Origin: Haloarchaeobius salinus
GTDB taxonomy: Archaea; Halobacteriota; Halobacteria; Halobacteriales; Natrialbaceae
DNA length: 64,000 bases
Assembly (NCBI RefSeq): GCF_024464185.1
Contig: NZ_JANHAU010000001.1
Location: 744,001 to 808,000 of the forward strand
Direction of reading: 5' to 3'
How positions within the stretch are numbered: the first letter of the stretch is position 1; each line of letters starts with the position of its first letter. The position numbers and the translations under genes were made by a program. Below, one piece after another: positions 1-7,691 of the stretch. Below the pieces are notes generated by a model that was not told the DNA's origin, did no database searches, and saw only the letters and a program-made list of their open reading frames with translations.

Positions 1-110
1 GCCACGTCGCAGAGTTCGACGGCGTCGCCTTCGCCGCCGAGTCCAGAGACAACCCGAACAGGCAGGAGGACAACGCGACGCTGAACCTGCAGGGCAACGT
101 CGTGGAGTGA
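1..110 (+). CDS. C-terminal end of an unidentified protein
   Basis: The last 35 codons of a gene that starts before the window; the frame runs from base 3 to a TGA at 108-110. The peptide is acidic, with AEFDGVAF near its start and ends LNLQGNVVE. Nothing in it identifies a family, so no function is given. The frame keeps the G/C-rich third positions typical of the window, which supports coding. The next remnant (141 onward) is in the same frame, separated from it only by this stop and ten codons. Confidence 0.5.
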   Translation, partial: HVAEFDGVAFAAESRDNPNRQEDNATLNLQGNVVE

Positions 111-140
111 CCGCGCTCGCTACGGCTCTCCCCCGGCCAG

Positions 141-318
141 ATGGCCGGAACAGTGGCGACCAGGACGCTCTCCGCAGACCTTCGGGAGTTGCACTGTCTC
201 GGCTTCATCGACCGTGCTGTCCACGCCACGACGCCGCCGACCACGACGTACCGGCTCACCGACCACGGCGCGCGGCTGGCGACCATCCTCGACGACGTAG
301 CCAACCTCGTCCTGCTGA
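141..318 (+). pseudogene. Truncated HxlR-type winged-helix regulator remnant
   Basis: From the ATG at 141 the translation reads ATRTLSADLRELHCLGFIDR, then TTTYRLTDHGARLATIL. This matches the recognition-helix, wing and last-helix part of HxlR-family regulators (pattern TLS-x-LRELE-x-GLI ... YxLTxxG). The first third of the domain, including the usual N-terminal Cys and first helices, is missing. After about base 318 the frame continues open but stops resembling the family and becomes antisense to the gene at 342-686. I infer a decayed or truncated regulator. It could instead be a short functional protein starting at 141, which seems less likely because half the fold is absent. Confidence 0.5.
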
Positions 319-341
319 GGATTCGGGCTCGTCCCGCCCAT

Positions 342-686
342 CTACGACACTTCCTCCAGTACCGATGCGCCACGGCCCGGCTTCGACTCCCACTCCCACT
401 CGTCCTCCACGCGGACGCGCCCGTCGTCGAGCAGGGCCACGTCGCCGACGGAGTGACCCGTCGCCGTCTCGCCGTCCTCGTTGAGCTGGACGTAGCGGAT
501 GTCCCACCGGCCGTCCGTGAGGGTGCCGACGAGGTGCCCCTCGACGATGCTGCCGCCCGCGTAGTGGGCGTGGATGCGGTCGCCGTCCTGTTCGAACTCG
601 AACCGGGTGTCGCCGCTGACCTCGCCCGATTCGTCGTTCGCGACGCCGACGAGCGTCCGCCCGTCGAGCGAGAGCTGTTCGCTCAT
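342..686 (-). CDS. Small conserved beta-rich protein, function unknown
   Basis: A 114-residue acidic protein starting MSEQLSLDG. It is an almost continuous beta-strand pattern with many Gly turns: LVGVANDESG, FEQDGDRIHAHYAGG, VEGHLVGTL, RWDIRYVQLNEDG, VRVEDEWEWES. Short proteins of this pattern occur in bacteria and archaea, sometimes labelled N-acetylglutamate synthase by transfer; no acetyltransferase motif is visible here, so I do not adopt that name. The ATG at 686 is preferred over an upstream in-frame ATG at 710 because family-like sequence begins there. No signal peptide or membrane segment is seen. Confidence 0.7.
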   Translation of the reverse strand: MSEQLSLDGRTLVGVANDESGEVSGDTRFEFEQDGDRIHAHYAGGSIVEGHLVGTLTDGRWDIRYVQLNEDGETATGHSVGDVALLDDGRVRVEDEWEWESKPGRGASVLEEVS

Positions 687-751
687 ACGTCCAGCGCGTC
701 GCACGAGCACCTAACTGTTCGCTCCCGGCGAAACCGGAGACGGTCGCGTCG

Positions 752-1222
752 CTACGCGGGGTCCGTGGCTTCGGCGTCCGTCGACTCGTCCTCCGACGCC
801 GGGTCGAGTCGGAGCGGTTCCGCGTCCCACGTGGTGTCGAGGCGGCCCCGTGTGACGTACGGTGCGAGCGTGCCGCGGGTGACGACGCCGTGGTACTCCC
901 CGTCACCGTCGACGACGGGAAGGACACCGATGCCGGCCTTCCGCATCCGGTCGGCCGCCAGTCCGACCGGCATCGTCGGCCGGACCGTCACGACGGGAGT
1001 GGACATGACCTCGCCCACCGGGAGGGTGAAGCCCTCCTCGGCGACGGCGGCGACGAGGTCCGATTCGGTGACGATACCCGCCACGCCGTCGGGTCCGTCC
1101 CGGACGACCAGCGCCGGGACGTCGGGGTCGCGGAGGTACCCCGCGGCCTCGGGGAGCGAACAGTCCGGCCGGGCCACCACCGCGCCGTCGGTCAGCGCCC
1201 CGTGAACTGGGATCTCTATCAT
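752..1222 (-). CDS. CBS-domain pair protein
   Basis: 156 residues beginning MIEIPVHGALTDG. Two CBS motifs follow: first SLPEAAGYLRDPDVPALVV with GIVTESDL, second VGEVMSTPVVTVRPTMPV with VLPVVDGDGEYHGVVTRG. CBS pairs bind adenine nucleotides and usually regulate a partner protein; this one has no fused catalytic or DNA-binding part, so it is probably a stand-alone sensor module. The C-terminal tail is acidic (ASEDESTDAEATD). The start at 1222 is chosen because a stretch upstream in the same frame has no family resemblance. The target is unknown and neighbours give no clue. Confidence 0.85.
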   Translation of the reverse strand: MIEIPVHGALTDGAVVARPDCSLPEAAGYLRDPDVPALVVRDGPDGVAGIVTESDLVAAVAEEGFTLPVGEVMSTPVVTVRPTMPVGLAADRMRKAGIGVLPVVDGDGEYHGVVTRGTLAPYVTRGRLDTTWDAEPLRLDPASEDESTDAEATDPA

Positions 1223-1362
1223 CGTCCGTGACAACAGCTCGCACGACTTAGCAGTACCGTACAAAGGGATGGATATTCCTAGAATGCTTCCCACACCGAA
1301 ACGAGGTTCGAGAGGCGTTCCGGGCACGTCCCCGGCGGTTCTTGAGACGTTCGTCCAGAGCC

Positions 1363-2286
1363 TCACTCCCCGGAGTTGCCGACCAGCCGCTCGGCCTCCT
1401 CGTCCGCCTTCCACTCGCCGAGTTCCTTCGGGTCGACGTGGACGAACACGTCGTCGACCTCCGGTAGCTCGCGGATGGCCTGGACGACGTCGCTCTCGAT
1501 GTCGTGGGCCTCGAACAGCGTGTGGTCGCCCTCGACCTCGATGTGGAGGCTCACGTCGATCTCCGGGCCGACGTAGTGGGCGACGACGTCGTGGACGCCC
1601 TCGACCTCGGGGTGGGCGGTGGCGCGCTCGACGATCTCCGCCCGGAGGTCGTCCGGCGGTGCCCCGCCGACGAGGTAGTTGACGTTGTCGCGGACGATCT
1701 CGACACCGGTCCAGAGGATGCCGAGCGAGACGACCGCGGCGGCCAGCGGGTCGAGCACCGGGTAGCCCGCGGTCGCACCGAGGACGCCGACGAGCGCCGC
1801 CAGCGCGGTGAGCACGTCGTTGCGGTTGTCGAGCGCCGTCGCGACCAGTGCGGGGGAGTTCGCGTCCGAGCCCCGTGTCAGACAGTAGCGGTAGAGCCCG
1901 AGCTTGATTACGGCCGAGCCCGCGAGCACGCCGATACCGGCCGGTGTCGCGTTGACGGCGATGTCGCCGGCCAGCAACGTCGTGCTCGACTGCCAGAAGA
2001 CGAGCACACCCGCGGCGAAGATGCCGGCGGCCACGAACAGCGAGACGAACGGCTCGATGCGCTCGTGGCCGTGGGGGTGCTCGAAGTCCGGCGGCTGGGT
2101 CGTCAGGTAGAGCCCGACGAGCACGACGAGGCTGTAGACGGAGTCGGAGAGGCTGTTGACCGCCTCGGAGCCGACGGCGAGGCTCCCGCTCTCGACGTAC
2201 ACCGCGCCCTTCGCCAGCGCCAGCGCGACGTTGGCGAGCAGGACGACGGCTCCGACCCGACGGACGGTTCGACGGCGGTCGTCCAT
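1363..2286 (-). CDS. Cation diffusion facilitator (CDF) family metal/proton antiporter
   Basis: A 307-residue membrane protein with six predicted transmembrane helices and a soluble C-terminal domain (about residues 210-307), the classic CDF layout for exporting divalent metals. In helix 2 the metal site reads NSLSD (N44...D48), in helix 5 DNRND (D153...D157); HPHGHERIE (70-78) is the conserved loop. An Asn in place of the first His/Asp of helix 2 differs from Zn transporters (HxxxD) and suggests Fe/Mn-type selectivity, which is an inference. The acidic C-terminal domain has HIEVEGDHTL and DVFVHVDPKE. Start at 2286 (MDDRRR); upstream in-frame sequence is low-complexity antisense to the HIT gene. 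Confidence 0.9.
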   Translation of the reverse strand: MDDRRRTVRRVGAVVLLANVALALAKGAVYVESGSLAVGSEAVNSLSDSVYSLVVLVGLYLTTQPPDFEHPHGHERIEPFVSLFVAAGIFAAGVLVFWQSSTTLLAGDIAVNATPAGIGVLAGSAVIKLGLYRYCLTRGSDANSPALVATALDNRNDVLTALAALVGVLGATAGYPVLDPLAAAVVSLGILWTGVEIVRDNVNYLVGGAPPDDLRAEIVERATAHPEVEGVHDVVAHYVGPEIDVSLHIEVEGDHTLFEAHDIESDVVQAIRELPEVDDVFVHVDPKELGEWKADEEAERLVGNSGE

Positions 2287-2365
2287 TCCTGTCGGGTAGT
2301 CGGTCGGCCGGTACTTAGAAGGACGGTTTCGCGTGAGGGCAGGCGGGCGAGAGCCGAACCGGGGG

Positions 2366-2920
2366 TCACTCGGGCCCGTCGTCTGGGAACCGCACCGCCG
2401 TGTCGTCGCCCTCGACGACCGCGCCGTCCTGTGCGGCGAACGCCTCGTACAGTCGCCCGTACGTCTCCGAGACCGCCTCGACGATGACCTTCGTGTCGCC
2501 GACGACCGGCATGAAGTTGGTGTCGCCGTTCCAGCGCGGGACGACGTGGGTGTGGAGGTGGTCGTCGATGGAGCCGCCGGCCGCGCCGCCACCGAGGTTC
2601 AGCCCGGCGTTGTAGCCGTCCGGCCCCATCGCCTCGTCGAGCGCGTCGAACGTCCGTTGTTTGAGGTGGGCGTGTGCGAGCAGCGTCCCGTCGTCGAGCT
2701 CCCGGAAGTCGCCGGTGTGGCTGTGGGGGATCACCATCGCGTGGCCCGGGTTGTACGGGTAGTTGTTCAGGATGACGAACGCGCCCGCGTTCCGGGCGAC
2801 GATGCGGTACTCGCGGTCGGCGTCCCGGGCGGGCAGCTCGCAGAAGGGGCAGCCGTCGATGTCGTCGTTCCCGTCGCGTTCCACCCAGTCGATGCGCCAC
2901 GGTGCGAACACCTGTTCCAT
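2366..2920 (-). CDS. HIT-family nucleotide hydrolase/phosphorylase
   Basis: 184 residues. The active-site triad HLHTH (H121, H123, H125) followed by VVPR is diagnostic of the histidine-triad superfamily, which hydrolyses or phosphorolyses dinucleotides such as Ap4A or nucleoside phosphoramidates. An N-terminal CPFC (C24-C27) together with H66/H68 (IPHSH) is the zinc-site pattern of the Ap4A-phosphorylase-like branch. The Gly-rich loop NLGGGAAGG before the triad is typical. Start at 2920 (MEQVFAPWR) matches family N-termini; upstream in-frame codons do not. Substrate is inferred, not shown. Confidence 0.9.
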   Translation of the reverse strand: MEQVFAPWRIDWVERDGNDDIDGCPFCELPARDADREYRIVARNAGAFVILNNYPYNPGHAMVIPHSHTGDFRELDDGTLLAHAHLKQRTFDALDEAMGPDGYNAGLNLGGGAAGGSIDDHLHTHVVPRWNGDTNFMPVVGDTKVIVEAVSETYGRLYEAFAAQDGAVVEGDDTAVRFPDDGPE

Positions 2921-3143
2921 GGTCCGAGTGTGGCCGGGGAGGCATTGAATCCCACGAAGCCCGGCACCGCTCTGCCCACCTGACATGAAAGGGACGCAAT
3001 ACCGGGTTCAAGACCCGGTTTCGAGGCTACAAGCAGCGACAGTTCACGGGGGAAACGACTCGTTACGGCAGAATTAGGAACCGACTACTCAGACACCAAT
3101 AATAATCAGTTTCGGTAAATTTTCGGCGCTGAACGGTCGGCTC

Positions 3144-3153
3144 TTTTTATACC
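3144..3153 (+). promoter_or_regulatory. TATA box for the 3178 zinc-ribbon gene
   Basis: tttttatacc lies in an AT-rich stretch about 25 nt before the ATG at 3178, so the mRNA is probably leaderless or nearly so. A short inverted repeat, ccatcc (3163-3168) and ggatgg (3176-3181), sits between it and the gene and includes the start codon. Confidence 0.6.
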
Positions 3154-3177
3154 TCTTGGTAACCATCCGGTAATTGG

Positions 3178-3378
3178 ATGGCGACGACTGACAACTCAAT
3201 CGACGGGCGGACCGAACACTGTGAGAGCTGCGACACCGACACCATCCACCAGGTGTCCGTCCAGCTCGTCACGGAGAGCACGAAGAAAGAGAACTCCCAG
3301 TTCTCCCGGGAACCCTACCGCGTCACGGAGTGCCAGCAGTGCGGGACCCGCGAGAGCCAGCGGATGAACAACGCCTGA
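3178..3378 (+). CDS. Small zinc-ribbon protein (66 aa)
   Basis: 66 residues with two CxxC knuckles, CESC (residues 15-18) and CQQC (52-55), separated by a beta-rich segment (IHQVSVQLVTES). This four-Cys arrangement is a zinc ribbon. Haloarchaea encode many such micro-proteins; some are tied to nucleic-acid binding or stress and biofilm traits, but I cannot assign a role to this one. It has its own TATA element and no operon partner; the neighbouring map gene is convergent, 39 nt away. Confidence 0.85.
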   Translation: MATTDNSIDGRTEHCESCDTDTIHQVSVQLVTESTKKENSQFSREPYRVTECQQCGTRESQRMNNA

Positions 3379-3417
3379 CGGTGACACGACCGCGGCCAGC
3401 GGTATCCGGCGACGGCG

Positions 3418-4320
3418 TCACTCCGACGCCGTCGTCACTTCGCATCCATCCTCGGTGACGATTATCGTGTGCTCCCGCTGACTGACCAGCGTGCCGTCGT
3501 CCTCCTTGAGCACCGGGTAGCCGTGGACGACGTTCTGCGATTTGAGCCGCCGCAGCGCCATGTTCGGCCGGGGGACGTCGAGCCAGCGCGTCGCGAAGGG
3601 CAGCGTCTGGAACTCCTCGGTGATCTGTTCGAGCGCCTTGCGTGCGTTGCGGTCGCGGACCGACGCCTCGCGCTCCAGCGAGTAGATCTCCTCCTGCTGC
3701 CCCTCGGAGACCTTGCCCGAGCCGTCGGTCGCGAACGGCTCGATGGCGACGACGTCGCCGACCTCCAGCGTCGTCCCCTGCTTCACCGCCCGGTTCGGGA
3801 TGTTCGGACTGACGTGTTGCTCCCAGTGGCCGAGCCCGTGGCCGGTGAGGTTCACGACGGGGTTGTAGCCGTAGCCGTCGATGACCTCCTCGATGGCCGC
3901 CCCGATGGTGCCGGTCTCGACGCCCGGTTCGACCGTCTCGAGCGCGGCGTCGAGCGCCTCCTCGGCGGCCTCGACGAGCTCCGGGTTGCCGCTGAAGTCG
4001 ACGGTGACCGCCGTGTCCGCCAGCCAGCCGTCGATGTGGACGCCGATGTCGAGTTTCACCATCTCCTCGCCGACGGTTCGTTCGTCGCCCGGGCCCGCCG
4101 CACCGTGGGCCGCCTCCTCGTCGACGCTGACGTTGACCGGGAACGCGGGTGTGCCACCGAGCTCGCGGATGCGGTCCTCCGCCCACTCGGAGATCTCGAG
4201 GTAGCCCGTCCCAACCTCGAGGCGGTCGGCTGCCTCGTCGCGTACCTGCGCGAGAATCTGCCCTGCCTCGCGGTGCTTCTCGTACTTCTCGGCGTCAAGA
4301 TCGACCTCGGGCTCGCTCAT
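3418..4320 (-). CDS. map: Type II methionine aminopeptidase
   Basis: A 300-residue cytosolic metallo-aminopeptidase that removes the initiator Met from nascent proteins. The pita-bread signature is complete: KLDIGVHIDGWLADTAVTVDF with two Asp metal ligands, NLTGHGLGHWEQH with the active-site His, and VVAIEPFAT with a Glu ligand, and the last Glu ligand near the end at REHTIIV. The insertion of about 50-60 residues before the last ligand places it in type II, as expected for Archaea. Start at 4320 (MSEPEVDLD); an upstream ATG at 4359 would add a basic stretch unlike the family. Single gene, followed by the convergent zinc-ribbon gene. Confidence 0.95.
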   Translation of the reverse strand: MSEPEVDLDAEKYEKHREAGQILAQVRDEAADRLEVGTGYLEISEWAEDRIRELGGTPAFPVNVSVDEEAAHGAAGPGDERTVGEEMVKLDIGVHIDGWLADTAVTVDFSGNPELVEAAEEALDAALETVEPGVETGTIGAAIEEVIDGYGYNPVVNLTGHGLGHWEQHVSPNIPNRAVKQGTTLEVGDVVAIEPFATDGSGKVSEGQQEEIYSLEREASVRDRNARKALEQITEEFQTLPFATRWLDVPRPNMALRRLKSQNVVHGYPVLKEDDGTLVSQREHTIIVTEDGCEVTTASE

Positions 4321-4392
4321 ACGCGTCCTTCGCGTACGCCGGAAAAAGAGGTTGCGCATCCGCGGCCCGTGTCGTGAATCAGCCCGCCGTGG

Positions 4393-4506
4393 CTACCGGT
4401 CGACCCAGGCACACCGCGGGCAGGCGTCGACGCCCTGGACGTTCACCGTGGCTGTCTCGCACTCCGGACACTGCCGTGTGCGGCCGTGTTGTACCTGTTC
4501 GAGCAT
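4393..4506 (-). CDS. 37-residue zinc-finger microprotein
   Basis: An ATG at 4506 opens a 37-codon frame ending TAG at 4393. The peptide starts [10 protein letters not shown] and has two knuckles, CPEC and CPRC, spaced 17 residues apart with VNVQGVDA between, then ends AWVDR. This is a minimal four-Cys zinc ribbon. Support for a real gene: a TATA element (4531-4538) sits 25-30 nt upstream on the same strand, giving a leaderless transcript, and codon third positions are G/C-rich. It is too short for most gene callers. Function unknown; nucleic-acid or protein binding would be usual for such folds. Confidence 0.75.
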   Translation of the reverse strand: MLEQVQHGRTRQCPECETATVNVQGVDACPRCAWVDR

Positions 4507-4520
4507 GGGAGTTGAGTCTA

Positions 4521-4560
4521 CTTCGACGAACATAAATCTACGCTACGACAGTCGTCGAAG
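4521..4560 (-). promoter_or_regulatory. TATA box enclosed by a 9-bp perfect inverted repeat
   Basis: cttcgacga (4521-4529) and tcgtcgaag (4552-4560) are exact inverse complements, 31 bp apart start to start (about three helical turns). Between them lies cataaatc (4531-4538), which on the minus strand reads gatttatg, a TATA element at the right distance from the ATG at 4506. The geometry suits a dimeric regulator controlling the 37-residue zinc protein. Regulator unknown. Confidence 0.5.
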
Positions 4561-4643
4561 AACCGGCAGCTACTGGCGGTAACGTGCGTATGCGTCACCG
4601 GGAGACCGCCAGCGGGCGTCGGTGTCGGCAGGCGTCGAACCCG

Positions 4644-5549
4644 CTACTCCCGGACGACCGCGGTTTGCATCCCCTTACTGTTGTACGCCGCGCCCGCCCC
4701 CTCGTGGTCGGCGACGATAACCCCGGCGGATGCGCCCGTCAGCTCGCCGAACTCGTCGATGGCGCGATCCGCCGCCGCCTGTGCGTCCATCCCCTCCTCG
4801 AGGTAGCGGACCGCGCGCCGCGAGAGGGTGACACGGGCGATGTCCTCGCCCGCACCGGTCGCGCTCGCGCCGCCCGCCGGTGAGCAGTAGAAGCCGCTGC
4901 CGACCTGTGGCACGTCGCCGACGCGGCCCGCGAGCGCGAGCCAGCGCCCGCCCGTCGACGTCGCCGCGGCGAACTGCTCACCGTCGCGCGCCACGGCACC
5001 GACCGTGTCGTGGTCCTTGCCCGCGGGCGCACCCGAATCCTCCTGCTCGGCGTCGGGGTCGGCCGTCGACCCGCCGAACGTCTCCTGTACCCAGCGGGCC
5101 TGCGCCGCCATGTCGCCCTCCGGTACGTCCGCGTCGGCGAACCGCTCGCGCGTGCTGTCGGTCCAGAGGTCGACCTCGCAGTCGATCCCCTGCGCCGCGG
5201 CGAAGTCGACCGCGTGGACGCCAGAGAGCAGGATGTGCGGCGTCTCCTCGAGGACGGCACGGGCGACGCTGACCGCGGCCTCCACGCCCGGCATCGAGGC
5301 CGCCGCACCCACCGACCGGTCGTCGGTCATGACGCCCGCGTCGGTTCGGAGGATGCCGTCGGACTGCGCACAGGAGCCGACGCCCGCGTTGAACCGGGGC
5401 GACGATTCGAGGACGCGCACCGCGCTCTCGACCGCGTCGAGCGGTGATGCCGCCGTCGAACCGCTCTCGGCCGCCTCGTCGAGCACTGCCTGTCGCGGGT
5501 CCGGGTCGTCGGGCACCCCGCCCGCACCGCCGTGTACGATGACCTGCAT
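4644..5549 (-). CDS. Isoaspartyl peptidase / L-asparaginase (Ntn hydrolase)
   Basis: 301 residues of the plant-type asparaginase family, which self-cleaves before a Thr that then acts as nucleophile. The cleavage site is HDTVGAVA with T182, followed by the family motif AAATSTGG. HGGAGG near the N-terminus and a second Gly-rich substrate loop (GRVGDVPQVGSGFYC) are also present. Such enzymes release Asp from isoaspartyl dipeptides and hydrolyse asparagine in the cytosol, helping to remove damaged proteins. A short acidic insertion (DPDAEQEDSG) precedes the cleavage site. Start at 5549 is the only good Met. It is divergent from icd. Confidence 0.92.
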   Translation of the reverse strand: MQVIVHGGAGGVPDDPDPRQAVLDEAAESGSTAASPLDAVESAVRVLESSPRFNAGVGSCAQSDGILRTDAGVMTDDRSVGAAASMPGVEAAVSVARAVLEETPHILLSGVHAVDFAAAQGIDCEVDLWTDSTRERFADADVPEGDMAAQARWVQETFGGSTADPDAEQEDSGAPAGKDHDTVGAVARDGEQFAAATSTGGRWLALAGRVGDVPQVGSGFYCSPAGGASATGAGEDIARVTLSRRAVRYLEEGMDAQAAADRAIDEFGELTGASAGVIVADHEGAGAAYNSKGMQTAVVRE

Positions 5550-5717
5550 GGACTGGCGTTCCGCGGGGTACCTCAAAAGTGCGGGTGGTCGAGCGCGGTC
5601 GACGTCGGTCACTGGGGGACACACGGACCCACCCGACCGCCGGTCGGGCCGCGATACTTGCCGCCCAGCGGCAAATGATAGCCCTTTTACCCGCACTGTT
5701 CGTCGCTTCAGGTGACA

Positions 5718-6992
5718 ATGAGCTCCGACTACGAGCATATCGAGAAACCCGACAGCGGCGAGAAGATCACGGCCGACGGCGACACGCTCTCCGTTCCGGA
5801 CGAGCCCATCATCCCGATCATCCACGGCGACGGCATCGGGAAGGACGTCGGTCCCGCCGCACAGAAGGTCCTCGACGCCGCCGCGGAGGCGACCGGACGC
5901 AAGGTCCACTGGATGGAGGTGTACGCCGGCGAGTCCGCACGCGAGATCTACGGCGAGGACGTCAACCTCCCCGACGAGACCGTCGACGCCATCCGCGAGC
6001 ACCGTGTCGCCATCAAGGGCCCACTCACGACGCCCGTCGGCGCTGGCTTCCGCAGCCTGAACGTCGCGCTCCGCCAGACGCTCGACCTCTACGCGAACGT
6101 CCGCCCGACGTACTACCTCGACGGCGTCCCGTCCCCCATGAAGGCACCCGAGGAGATGGACATGGTGACCTTCCGTGAGAACACCGAGGACGTCTACGCC
6201 GGTATCGAGTGGGAGCAGGGCACCGACGAGGTCCAGCAGGTCAAGGAGTTCGTCGAGGACGAGATGGGCATGGACGGCATCATGCACGACGGGCCCATCG
6301 GCATCGGCATCAAGCCCATCTCCGAGAAGGGCAGCAAGCGCCTCGTCCGCGAGGCCATCGACTACGCCATCGAGAACGACCGCGACACGGTCACCCTCGT
6401 CCACAAGGGCAACATCATGAAGTTCACCGAGGGCCAGTTCGGCACCTGGGGGATGGAGGTCGCCGAGGAGGAGTACCCCGACGACGAGGTCTTCGCCGCA
6501 CCCGACTCGCTCTGGGAGGAGCAGGACGAGGTCGACATCCCGGAGGACGCCGTCATGGTCGAGGAGCGCCTCGCCGACGCGATGCTCCAGTGGATGCAGC
6601 TCCGCACCGACGAGTTCGACGTGCTCGCCATGCCGAACCTCAACGGCGACTACCTCTCCGACGCCGCGGGCGCACAGATCGGCGGTCTCGGCATCGCGCC
6701 CGGCGCGAACTTCGGCGAGGGTCGCTGTCTCGCAGAGCCCGTCCACGGTAGCGCACCGAAGCGCGCCGGCCAGGACAAGGCCAACCCGACCGCACTCATC
6801 CTCTCCGGCCGCCTGATGTTCGAGTACCTGGGCTGGGAGGACACCGGGAAGCTCATCCGCGACGCCGTCGAGCAGACCATCTCCAACGGCAAGGTCACCT
6901 ACGACCTCGAGCGCCAGATCGAGGGCGGCGAGAAGCTCTCGACCACGGAGTACGCCGAGGAGATCATCGCGAACATCGAGCAGCTTTCGTAG
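5718..6992 (+). CDS. icd: Isocitrate dehydrogenase (NADP-type)
   Basis: 424 residues. This TCA-cycle enzyme oxidatively decarboxylates isocitrate to 2-oxoglutarate. Visible family motifs are IIHGDGIGKDV near the N-terminus, the isocitrate-binding GFRSLNVALRQ with the phosphorylatable-Ser position, RENTEDVYAGIE, NLNGDYLSDAAGAQIGGLG (metal-binding Asp and the C-terminal signature), and EPVHGSAPKRAGQDKANPTA in the cofactor region. The NADP assignment follows the usual haloarchaeal enzyme. The ATG at 5718 is chosen over a GTG at 5712 two codons upstream. Single-gene unit with a weak AT-rich element around 5690-5697. Confidence 0.95.
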   Translation: MSSDYEHIEKPDSGEKITADGDTLSVPDEPIIPIIHGDGIGKDVGPAAQKVLDAAAEATGRKVHWMEVYAGESAREIYGEDVNLPDETVDAIREHRVAIKGPLTTPVGAGFRSLNVALRQTLDLYANVRPTYYLDGVPSPMKAPEEMDMVTFRENTEDVYAGIEWEQGTDEVQQVKEFVEDEMGMDGIMHDGPIGIGIKPISEKGSKRLVREAIDYAIENDRDTVTLVHKGNIMKFTEGQFGTWGMEVAEEEYPDDEVFAAPDSLWEEQDEVDIPEDAVMVEERLADAMLQWMQLRTDEFDVLAMPNLNGDYLSDAAGAQIGGLGIAPGANFGEGRCLAEPVHGSAPKRAGQDKANPTALILSGRLMFEYLGWEDTGKLIRDAVEQTISNGKVTYDLERQIEGGEKLSTTEYAEEIIANIEQLS

Positions 6993-7304
6993 AGCGCTCC
7001 TCGAACCCCGACTGCCGGGAGCATCGAGTGGCTCTCGTCGACGGCGCGGCACGACCGCTCCACGGGACCGTTCTTCTGTCGCCCGCACGGCCCGCATCGA
7101 GACCGTCAGACGTTGGTCCGGAGCCCGACAGTTGTTGCTGTTCCAACAACAAACCGACCGCACCGCCCTCGTTCTCGCACCGTCTGCGGCCCGTCTCAGG
7201 ACCATCCGGCTGCAGTCATCCGGATTCGCGGAACGCCACAGAAACTGTCGGAAACCCGTGTAATAACTAGAACTTATTTCTATTAGTGACCACATACGTG
7301 TGAC
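6993..7304. other. 312-bp intergenic spacer with promoter at its end
   Basis: No gene was recognised here. The left part keeps GC-rich composition. gttgttg (7131-7137) and caacaac (7144-7150) form a 7-bp hairpin of unclear meaning, possibly the 3-prime end of the icd transcript. The right end (7261-7285) becomes AT-rich, with a TATA-like cttatttct about 25-30 nt before the ATG at 7305. Confidence 0.6.
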
Positions 7305-7682
7305 ATGGCATCTCCCCCCATGCCACCCGAGCAGGTGCCCGACTTCGTCGTCGAGCACTTCGAGGAGCACGACCCAGAGACGTTGCGCGACATCGTGGCG
7401 TACGAGGCACAGCGCGCGCGCTCGACGGAGGTCCCGAAGTACATCACGGAGGTGTTCGTGATGCAGAGCGACGAGACGAAACGCGCCATCGCGACGTACG
7501 CCCGGGACCTCGCCGCACACAAGGAAGAACGCGCCGCGGAACTCGCCGAGCAGCAGCGAGCCGAGGCGGAGGCGGCCGCCGACGGCGGCGAACCACGGAC
7601 GACCGAACCGGAGCAGTCGACGACCGACTCGGACGACGACGACGACGGCCCATCGTTCGCGACCGGGCCGATGTTCGGGTGA
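7305..7682 (+). CDS. Haloarchaeal hypothetical protein (125 aa)
   Basis: 125 residues. The first 80 form a helical region (PDFVVEHFEEHDPETLRDIV, then EVPKYITEVFVMQSDETK and an Ala/Glu-rich helix rich in DLAAHKEERAAELAEQQ). The last 40 are disordered and acidic, with TTDSDDDDDG and a terminal GPSFATGPMFG. No catalytic motif or membrane segment is visible. The pattern and codon use support a real soluble protein. It has its own promoter and is convergent with the LOV kinase gene, 9 nt away. Function unknown. Confidence 0.75.
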   Translation: MASPPMPPEQVPDFVVEHFEEHDPETLRDIVAYEAQRARSTEVPKYITEVFVMQSDETKRAIATYARDLAAHKEERAAELAEQQRAEAEAAADGGEPRTTEPEQSTTDSDDDDDGPSFATGPMFG

Positions 7683-7691
7683 CCGTCGGCG

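Noticed and set aside
3002-3021. accgggttcaagacccggt resembles a tRNA T-arm (stem with a ttcaaga loop)
   Set aside because: No matching acceptor, anticodon or D arm upstream within tRNA distance on either strand; treated as a simple hairpin.
7131-7150. gttgttg/caacaac hairpin after icd as a regulatory element
   Set aside because: 7-bp stem alone, 140 nt after the stop, no U-tract; kept only as part of the spacer note.
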